Part shown: positions 59,601 through 64,000 of the stretch, piece after piece | Layout: the number at the start of each line of letters is the position of its first letter | Numbering within the stretch: the stretch's first letter is position 1 | Assembly: GCA_001661515.1 (NCBI GenBank) | Contig: LUVW01000009.1 | Span: 134,928-198,927 of the forward strand | Origin: Capniomyces stellatus | Taxonomy: Eukaryota; Kickxellomycota; Harpellomycetes; Harpellales; Legeriomycetaceae | Reading direction: 5' to 3' | Length of the DNA stretch: 64,000 nt | The notes under the pieces: model-generated | Told to the model about the DNA's origin: nothing | The model's database searches: none | Seen by the model: only the letters and a program-made list of their open reading frames with translations | Program-made: the position numbers and the translations under genes

Positions 59601-60179
59601 GTTTTTGGGAGTTCGGGTTTGCGTGAGTGTGGGATTTGGGAGCGTGCGAGTTTGGCAAGGTATGTGCGGGCTGATCATGGGTACACGATGGAGTCGTTGC
59701 CAGTAATTTACTTTTTGGAGTGGGTTGAGTCGCTTGATTTACAGGGTAAAAGAAAGTTTTTGAGGTTTGTTACTGGCTCATCAACTCTACCTACTCTTTC
59801 AATGACCAAAGTCACAACTTCCTGCTCAAACACTCATTCTGGTTCAAGTACCAACTCCAGTTCTAGTCCTAGTAGTGCTGAACCATCAGTGTCCACCAAT
59901 TACCTTGGTTTTGGTGCATTGAACCCACCACTAACCATAGTTTTACGACATCACCACCACAACAACAACAACAGTGTAAATAGTGCAAATAGTGCTCTTG
60001 CTGGTAATAGACACGCTGGTTCCTCGTCTTTACAGCCTTCTTCAGCTGACGATTACTTGCCCAGTGTAATGACTTGTGCAAACTACATCAAATTGCCAAA
60101 CTACTCGTCATTTGATGTCTTGAAAATGAGGTGGGAACAGGCTCTTGATGAAGGACAAGCCAGTTTCCATCTTTCATAA
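53649..60179 (+). CDS. UFD4: HECT-type ubiquitin ligase, UFD4/TRIP12 type (5' end unresolved)
   Basis: This large E3 acts in the ubiquitin-fusion degradation pathway. The open frame gives 2176 codons without introns. Order: a basic N-terminus with a strong nuclear signal (PAKKRRKV), acidic Glu-rich runs, an armadillo-like region (about 275-600), long low-complexity linkers, then the HECT domain (about 1600-2176) with YQDEVGTGLGPTLEFYSSV and the C-terminal LPSVMTCANYIKLPNYS...EGQASFHLS. The catalytic residue is Cys2143 in this numbering (codon at 60075). The frame is open back to a TAG at 53538 without an ATG; 53649 is GTG and the first in-frame ATG is at 54111. Either a spliced 5' exon supplies the start or translation begins at 54111. 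Ser/Asn, Glu/Leu and Asn/Thr repeats lie upstream of the HECT lobe, and a Ser/Asp repeat lies inside it. Confidence 0.92.
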   Translation: MGRKRDREQAEQKGQWEKIEFVASNEQEKTQEPAKKRRKVSQRNNKSKTQNKSTGASTSKSADKGKSKDKKTKRIGAEESKGKEERDILETRKKTTGNRGKGRESQNKNKEAVLGKTKEQTETNLQRLEGSKVVEGLKFDKALELSLNIKLELGMNMEKKGMEGNSRRGGKKKKELAEEFEELEDELVMRGAEEGDEEDAEMRDEMEERFREAEYYDEEGENEEEEEEEEEEEEEEESVIRGGKSMENRERKERESEESDKQSHLKRFEGGFGEIFGRGYRTEFRRALTKIQSSMSVEERMVGLVEINEMLSMSTEESLLGSIEIVVEIAEELMIIVRSSMEMEETLLGLRGIANMIEAQPSITGYLVRQGLANILSEHLQQMQDIDVADQAQTTLEVVSRDYGEFVSKAGGIMSGLQYIDFFTASSQRTAMQLVYNCIGARQEIGGESEEGKEGLERVKMAFPLLLQVLNMADVRVVDLGWQCLERAINSAKAEEDLECLLDYTSNVVGCKCEFIEFIVRKIKEEYGGRYWTLQMRVAGFIAAKSANLAGMMVDLGVFEGLSLVLGRDGGIATDVKAKATDVKEKETGKEKEKEKEKKTETGNTVKYSSRIDEDWEAIGLLLGILPSLDCIVRNEGKEISQSNSTGGSKGEKIRMQIVRENEMVEEIVCRMLIPLGIGIIKSEGSGVFWDRSMESVLIGVWLLKRGGIERSRARSEKNGVEMSTETKQTLELKVFAPWLITQGQYGDLKVQLAGLLLGYKYLQIASKEEEEMYERQGAVLVLGRLTEKKSRNKLKQMESKDDKEFNVESGVELMESMMGIGGSQLVLSDDERQKVEEAKMWVIKTSGMLVEKYWRNHKNTKGITKSKSRSKTRTGSESDSDSDSDSGMEMETRNKPSVGTITGQLLESANKSRLAWQELVGKGKSEKKSQEQKDDKGIDKETELEMKSRVVKGLKEFLEAVCGKEGITGHEFEFSGWLELLAEISRHIILKTEMYKISRGIIMDAVLGSRQGKGGRLDKASKKEVEKLLGLLFETLESKENLESKQTPKTKSDLVRPAEAMLAKQMTIRVSIMKDGQEMENKRVTESFLKPMVLSVSAIAPVNTIAMYIRPKVAIAMAMTKPSVNSVNSVNSVNSVNSVNTTSKSIDNSIDDNDDNDSKSIGDSKSDNNNSTEPENTKDNRVLKTHHDLLRQLAVAAGIQIPDLEPMQNTTTPECGSSSQNRHRDINPTSTTVHTKDKSSSNSNSNSNSNSNSNSNSNSNSNSNSDLESELESELEELESESELELELGSEPELELEELKELEELELHKELEKLEKLEKRLCSKTSSDKAKDRESSEEMGGKDGQRENWRIDVYLCSQDEAKEPELLDMKESIYHAILKAQSHDSSAETEFAPWTTIYNLKFRLVFGEKRPSPASKQAETSGSYASALATGGYGMNNSSQMLANTEAKWSVKISDFLVQTADNFKQVLAVLMATNELMFKSTELVDQVLGSSEDESLFINKRVSLKLQKLLDDPLLVGAKALPEWTYNLVYHCPFLFPFEQRMLFMKSTLLPISRVFSRWQYITNSATSTSNGSANTNTNTNTNTNTNTNANTNTNTNTNTNTNTNTNNFGAGYGLGLGYGLGLNSNGSNSPNPAMFSPFNSSISMNRSAIKVGSKSYDMSAILPITRIKRQKIMISRKSMFESGKIAMDKFSNLNVVLDIEYQDEVGTGLGPTLEFYSSVCIDFTRKKHALWVNIDSVSVSDSVSDSDSDSDSADNNAFVDFGNGLFPRPISKRQMSNFQYLCHVNKYKELFEYLGKFVAKAIVDDRPIDLPLHLHFFNLLLHQEPPQLSSNPHVLASQGDEGRDIEEMLDVAKSIDPQFAASVERLYAMVTTKLDLYHQLSSAKCAETNLVVEKELGELKQLVDSLALDFTLPGHSGYELVENGSNIPVTVENIQRYVPLVLAEYVREGASVAVESFKVGFESVAKSVDVLRMYTLSELVHVFGSSGLRECGIWERASLARYVRADHGYTMESLPVIYFLEWVESLDLQGKRKFLRFVTGSSTLPTLSMTKVTTSCSNTHSGSSTNSSSSPSSAEPSVSTNYLGFGALNPPLTIVLRHHHHNNNNSVNSANSALAGNRHAGSSSLQPSSADDYLPSVMTCANYIKLPNYSSFDVLKMRWEQALDEGQASFHLS
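57364..57441 (+). repeat. coding Ser-Asn hexamer repeat in UFD4
   Basis: Hexamers (TCCAAT, then AACTCT) encode about 13 Ser-Asn pairs, followed by a Glu/Leu/Ser repeat to about 57600. Confidence 0.9.
58374..58478 (+). repeat. coding Asn-Thr hexamer repeat in UFD4
   Basis: ACAAAT and ACCAAT hexamers encode some 17 Asn-Thr pairs just before the conserved HECT-proximal block. Confidence 0.9.
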
Positions 60180-60436
60180 ATCAACTTTGTCGAATTTTAC
60201 TTTTTTTTTATTTATTTATTTATTTATTTATTTATTTTTTTATTTATTTATTTATTTATTTATTTATTTTACTTAAGTGCGAGTTGAATTACTAAAAATA
60301 ACCAAAAAAAAAATAAAACATATATATATAAAACCAAATAATATATAAATAAACCAAATAATATATAATATAATATATAAATATAAAAATAAGAAAGTAT
60401 GTGTTTAGAAAAGTATAAAAATTAAATTATTTAAAA
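60180..60436. other. convergent spacer with (TTTA)n
   Basis: A short spacer between two convergent stops. (TTTA)n occupies about 60207-60270 and TATA-rich repeats follow to 60400. Both 3' UTRs must end here. Confidence 0.8.
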
Positions 60437-63400
60437 TCAATTGAATGATATCTTTAATGGTGGTAAAGTAAACGCCGATTTTGTCGCTCCACCCCCACCA
60501 CCACGACCACCGATATTATTGGAAACAGACAAAGTTTCAGCTTCACTTTCAACATTCCCACCACCACCATCACTACCACCACCACCAATATTCAACCTTC
60601 CCAGTCCCAACGCCCGTTTCGCCCGGTTCAACTTGACCTTTCTCTTCATCACACTTGGCCTCACAATCTCATGTTCACCACCACCACTACCACCTCTTCT
60701 AGTTGTTGTTGTTGGAGCTGGTGCTGGAGCTGGTGCTGGACTGTTGCTTTGTAATTCTGGAATACCAACTTCCAACCCTACCTTTTCTCCTTCCTCACTC
60801 CCCACAACCTTTGTTTTTGGATTTGGATTTGGATTTGGATTTGGATTTGGATTTGGATTTGTTTTTGGATTTGTTTTTGACGTTGGATTTGCTCTTGACT
60901 TTGGCTTTGATTTTGCCTTTGTCTTCAAGTTTGGTGGCGGTGATTCCAAATAACTCGTTACTCCAACCCCATTCATACCCTCATTTCCATTACCTCGTGC
61001 CCTTCTTGACATTCTTCTTGAAATACTCATGTCTGTTGCTGACGACTCGTTATTCTCGCTGTTACTGACTGCTAATTCCCCTCTCACACCAGACTTACCC
61101 CTTCTTGTCGCCGCTACTCCCTTCCCACCTCTCTTTCCAACAGCTCCTTTGCCCAAATTATCCCCACCATTTTCTACATTCGAGTCTGACTCCCCACTTA
61201 CTATAGACTTGGTCTTTGCCACCCCACGCCTACTCACACCCTTGATATTGGAAAAACTCAGTGCTTGTCCTCCCGGTTTCGTAACGAACTTGGAACTTGG
61301 AATCGGTATCGGTATCGGTATCGGTATCGGCATGTCTTCGAGGTTTGGTTGTCTCACTCGACCCCTGTTGTTCCTCGCAGATCTGGCAGCCGGCAGTTTG
61401 GGTGTTGATTTTGGATTTAAAATCACGTGATGACCTAGCTCACCATTGCCAACACCATTACCAGCACTTCCTGCCTCAAACCTTGCCTTTTTGGCTGGCC
61501 TCGAATAGCCAATTGGCGATACTTCGCTCATCTCGCCATCCCCATACCTCTCAGCCTCGCTAAACTGATTCTTATCAACTCCATGGATACCTCTTTTATT
61601 CCGAAGACTGGAATTAAGAATCGACAGTGGTGAGGGTGACGGTGACGGTGAAGGAACATCAACAAACACGGAATCCCGTCTGTTCCTGTCACCAGTTCTT
61701 GCTCTAGGCGAAACAAAGCCAGAGTCTGCTACGTTTTCCAGACTCCTTTCCTTCCTCTGCCTGCTCATCGCCAGTGCAGTGTTCGTAAATTTGTCGGTGT
61801 CTGAAAATGCGTGGGTTGGGTTAGCTCTGCTGCTGCTGTTGTTGTTGCGGGCTGTTGGTTCGCGCATGCTGGCACTCCGACCAATGGCATTCGTCACTTC
61901 CAGTCCGCCCTCAGTAGCTGGAAATCCGCCTTGAGATCTAATAAGCAGATTGTGTCTGTTCTGTTTCTCCAAGTCAAGCCGAACCAAAAGTTTATCGTTG
62001 TGGTTGCTCAACTCCAATTCGCGCTCCATTGACCTGTCCAATGAAGTTTTAAGCAAGTTAATTTGTCTCTCGTAATGCTGGATGTCCCGGCTCCACTGCT
62101 CCTTCAGCACCTTTGCCTCACTGCTGTTTTCCTTCCTTACACTCAACTCTTCCTCCTCAAGCCTGCTCTTTTCGTTCTCGACTTCCTTCTTGCTCTTCAA
62201 CAACTTTGTGTACTTTTTCTCGCCCTCCACCAATTCCTGCCGCATCTGGTCAACAGCCGACTTGAGTTTGCCTATTTCGCCCGCGTCTGCCTTTCTTTGC
62301 TGCTCCAGATCTGCGTTCTCGCTCTTTGCCGCCATCAGCTCTGCTTGCCACTTTTTGTCGTTGTACTGCAGGTTGTCTGTCAAGTCCAAAATCTGCTCCT
62401 GCGAGTTTGCTATTGCCACCTTCAGGTTCTTTGTCTCCTCAAGTCTTGCCCTCAATACCCTATTCTCCTCCCTTGTCTCAATCGCCTTGTGCTTGTTCTC
62501 CTCATTCTCATCTGCCGCCATCTCCAAACTCTTTTCCAGATTAACTATTCTTTCCTCCGCCAGTCTGTACAGCTTCAGCAGCTCCTTGTGCTTACTCGAA
62601 ACTGCCCCCCTTGTCTCGCTCAACTCTGTCACTGCCATCGCTGCCTCCTCTAGCTTCCTGTCTCCCTCTATCTTTTGGATCTTCAGCCTGTCATTCTCAT
62701 TGCTCAGCTTTATGTTCTTTGACTCGCTCTGGTTCACTTTATACTCAAACTCTCCCTTTTCCAACTTCATCATTTCTTTCAATCTCTCTGCCTCCATTCC
62801 CAACTCCTCGCTCTTCTTTTGCCACACCCCAATCTCCTCCTCTAGTATTGCCTTTTCGTCTGCCCATGACTTTTGGTACTCGTTCAAATCATCCTCCACA
62901 ACCTCAATCTGCTTTTGCAATTCTATTTTCTCGCTCTATTTCACATTTTCCCCATTTTTTATCTTTAATTTTACTTTTACTTTTAATTTTAATTTTATCT
63001 TTGCTTTTACTATTCCAGATCCATTCAATCATATGTTTTAATCCAAATATCTTACACTAAGTTGAAGATTCTGCTCCTGAACCGACTTGGTCCTCTCTGA
63101 GTATATCTGGATTCTTCTGTCACTAACATTTATTTCCTACAGTTCATTTATACATCACTTGTATATTTATATGTCTATTCATATCCATCTATAATCCTAA
63201 TAGCTCGCCTTTATAAAAAAAAAACAAAACACAAAATCTCTCTCTCTCTTTCCCTCTCTTTCCCACTCTTAGTTTAAAACATCCTAGGAACTAATTTAAT
63301 CTAAAAGTTAAAGTGGTCCTCGTAAATCTTACTGGAACTGTACGGATTCTCCTTAATTGCTCCGCCAACTGCATTGCTGGTTCCAACTTGTACCCTTTAG

Positions 63401-63926
63401 AATACTCCTCCTATTTCAAATCATTTCAACCAATCCACCTAGACTTAGCTCAACCCTATTTTTTCTTTATTTTTCTTTTTTTCCTCTCCTTTTACCATAT
63501 CCCCCATCTGTTGCTCTTGTTACCAAGCTTTTCATTTAAAAAATAAAAAAAAGTCAACCCCATTCCTCTTTTATCCTTCACCAAATCGCTTACCGACAAA
63601 AAGAAACATGATTGGATCATTGTCTTGCTTCCAAACATAGGTCCCACCATCCTTATCAAAGGATACGAACTAAAATTCATTTCCGCTGATATTTTATCAT
63701 TGCCCAAGTAATTTATCATCTTGTCTATTTACCAACACATCATCAATACCATTACATTTTACTCACTAGGCCAATAAATTAAGTTGACATTTAACTATAA
63801 AAAGCCTATACTATAGCGGTTTGGTTATTTATACTTACTGAACTCTGCCAACGATCTCTCAATCGGCGAAATCTCGTGTATTGGCACTCCAGGTCCCTCT
63901 GACCACGCTGGATCTCCCAAATCCAC
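60437..63926 (-). CDS. large coiled-coil protein, 5' end beyond the window (partial)
   Basis: I do not recognise the family. Five exons join in phase: 63926-63839, 63685-63594, 63410-63333, 63136-63056 and 62935-60437. The first begins with an acceptor (TAG at 63929-63927), so more exons lie to the right. The first 110 or so residues have predicted mixed structure (VDLGDPAWSEGPGVPIHEIS; YPLIRMVGPMFGSKTMIQS; GYKLEPAMQLAEQLRRI). They are followed by about 340 residues of heptad-patterned coiled coil rich in Glu, Lys and Leu (starting SDRRIQIYSERTKSVQEQN). The last 500 residues are disordered and basic, with Pro-Ser, Pro-Ile, Asn-Pro and Ala-Pro dipeptide runs and several KR-rich, nuclear-signal-like stretches. 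The end is PPLKISFN. The architecture recalls spindle-pole, kinetochore or chromosome-axis proteins, but this is only an analogy. Confidence 0.8.
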
Positions 63927-63985
63927 CTACCAAATCATCATTTTTTTTTTCTCTTTTCTGTCAGTCGCTACTTTGATTTTGCTAT

Positions 63986-64000
63986 CCCCCCCCCCCCCCC
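63986..64000. repeat. poly-C at the right edge
   Basis: Fifteen C up to the last base, continuing past the window edge or marking the end of an assembled stretch. Confidence 0.8.

Noticed and set aside
60441..60953. Gly/Phe repeat frame on the plus strand
   Set aside because: It is the complement of the Asn-Pro and Lys-rich tail of the coiled-coil protein.
62082..63041. 319-codon plus-strand open frame
   Set aside because: It is antisense to the coiled-coil exon; Ser/Phe/Leu richness is the complement of Glu/Lys-rich heptads.

Overview
The window is a piece of an AT-rich, intron-containing fungal nuclear genome. Fungal origin is read from the gene set: three GH81 endo-beta-1,3-glucanases, a secreted LysM plus chitin-binding (CBM18) protein, a Pho85-type cyclin, PEX12, a UFD4-type HECT ligase, a SIZ/PIAS SUMO ligase and a PROPPIN. 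The introns are fairly long for a fungus (about 90 to 460 nt, mostly 115 to 250). Intergenic regions are large and homopolymer-rich, and many proteins carry simple-sequence inserts. This combination suggests an early-diverging lineage outside Dikarya (for example Zoopagomycota), but the taxon is an inference. TAA and TGA both end genes, so the standard code fits.

Layout from left to right. 1-3.2 kb: no clear gene except a possible 3' tail at 1-87. 3.25-5.3 kb (+): cyclin whose cyclin box is split by a large low-complexity insert. 6.1-8.0 kb (-): RFC4, six exons, one intron with a GC donor. 8.8-10.1 kb (-): DPH1. 10.9-11.9 kb (+): ribosomal protein eL37. 12.8-13.8 kb (-): secreted Pro-rich/His-rich LysM-CBM18 protein. 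13.8-19.4 kb: gene-poor, with a 14-N gap in poly-A. 19.4-21.1 kb (+): G-protein beta subunit. 22.3-25.5 kb (-): SIZ/PIAS SUMO E3, at least eight exons. 27.4-27.9 kb (-): eIF5A. 30.0-31.2 kb (+): tyrosyl-tRNA synthetase. 31.6-41.4 kb (-): three tandem GH81 genes, the middle one broken by a single in-frame TAA. 43.1-45.0 kb (-): PEX12. 45.7-47.7 kb (-): Hsv2/WIPI-type PROPPIN. 49.6-50.9 kb (+): LITAF-domain protein. 51.1 kb (-): tRNA-Pro(UGG). 53.6-60.2 kb (+): UFD4/TRIP12-type HECT ligase. 60.4 kb to the right edge (-): large coiled-coil protein, 5' end outside the window.

Functionally most genes are housekeeping: replication clamp loading, translation (DPH1, eIF5A, eL37, TyrRS, tRNA-Pro), SUMO and ubiquitin conjugation, autophagy and peroxisome import. 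The accessory part is cell-wall biology: the LysM-CBM18 protein binds chitin by family knowledge, and the GH81 cluster degrades beta-1,3-glucan. Exon joins given here were chosen because reading phase, splice consensus and family alignment agree; they were not tested against transcripts.
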